DNA of 6,607 nucleotides from Dorea sp. GTDB lineage: Bacteria; Bacillota_A; Clostridia; Lachnospirales; Lachnospiraceae. Numbering within the stretch: the stretch's first letter is position 1; each line of letters opens with the position of its first letter. Of the stretch, positions 6,475 through 6,607 are shown piece by piece. The notes beneath the pieces were generated by a model, which was not told where the DNA came from, did no database searches, and saw only the letters and a program-made list of their open reading frames with translations. The DNA is taken from the NCBI GenBank assembly GCA_016295505.1, contig JAEDLC010000102.1:1-6607 (forward strand), read 5' to 3'. Position numbers and translations under genes: made by a program.

Positions 6475-6607
6475 GTGAAAAGAGAATTAGTAATTGTCAT
6501 TGATTTTGGTGGGCAGTACAATCAGCTGGTAGCAAGACGTGTCAGAGAATGTAATGTATATTGCGAGATCTATTCATACAAAACTGACATTGAAAAGATC
6601 AAAGAGA
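6475..6607 (+). CDS. guaA: GMP synthase (glutamine-hydrolysing), N-terminal fragment cut by window end
   Basis: The first 44 codons are present. GuaA converts XMP, ATP and glutamine to GMP in the cytoplasm, the last step of guanine nucleotide synthesis. The visible part is the start of the class I glutamine amidotransferase domain: LVIVIDFGGQYNQLVARRVR (5-24) followed by ECNVYCEIYSY, which is the diagnostic GuaA N-terminus (DFGxQYxQLVARRVRE). The catalytic cysteine and the ATP-pyrophosphatase domain lie beyond the window. The start is GTG at 6475, with AGGAGG at 6461-6466, 8 nt upstream; the protein begins almost directly with the first strand, without an extension. It has its own promoter. 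The gene is truncated only by the window edge, with no sign of damage. Confidence 0.95.
   Translation, partial: MKRELVIVIDFGGQYNQLVARRVRECNVYCEIYSYKTDIEKIKE

Overview
This 6.6 kb window looks like chromosomal sequence from a low-to-mid GC Gram-positive gut Clostridia, most likely a Lachnospiraceae (Dorea/Blautia/Mediterraneibacter-like). The reasons are strong AGGAGG ribosome binding sites, a family 1 sugar-binding lipoprotein beside YesM/YesN-type two-component proteins, a His-less HPr-like protein and the style of the GuaA N-terminus. The taxonomic call is inference. All genes lie on the + strand. I see no mobile element, CRISPR array, tRNA, rRNA or phage gene.

Region 1 (1-4530) is a tightly overlapping three-gene operon. 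It encodes a lipoprotein sugar-type solute-binding protein (1-1251), a YesM/LytS-type membrane histidine kinase (1238-3019) and a YesN-type response regulator with a receiver and an AraC-type DNA-binding domain (3007-4530). The genes overlap by 14 and 13 nt, so translation is probably coupled. No ABC permease gene is visible. This layout suggests a three-component sensor: the lipoprotein captures a ligand (probably a carbohydrate) outside the cell and presents it to the kinase, and the regulator activates uptake or degradation genes elsewhere. The operon promoter lies outside the window, because the first gene begins at base 1.

Region 2 (4531-4946) starts with a 123-nt intergenic stretch. It is T/C-rich, has no convincing terminator for the upstream operon, and holds an 11-bp tandem repeat overlapping a probable extended -10 promoter. 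Next comes a 76-aa HPr-like protein (4654-4884) that keeps the regulatory-serine region but appears to lack the catalytic histidine, and then a strong intrinsic terminator (4905-4946).

Region 3 (4885-6390) holds a MATE-family exporter (5029-6390). A candidate promoter for it has its -10 inside the loop of the preceding terminator. Its leader carries short direct and inverted repeats. Its ribosome binding site is unusually far from the start codon because of a duplicated hexamer.

Region 4 (6391-6607) has a good sigma-A-type promoter followed by the first 44 codons of guaA (GMP synthase), cut by the window end. The guaA leader is only about 30 nt, too short for a riboswitch.

The most interesting items are the candidate three-component sensor and the His-less, Crh-like HPr homologue. 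Both fit carbohydrate sensing and catabolite control, but the link between them is inferred from adjacency only.
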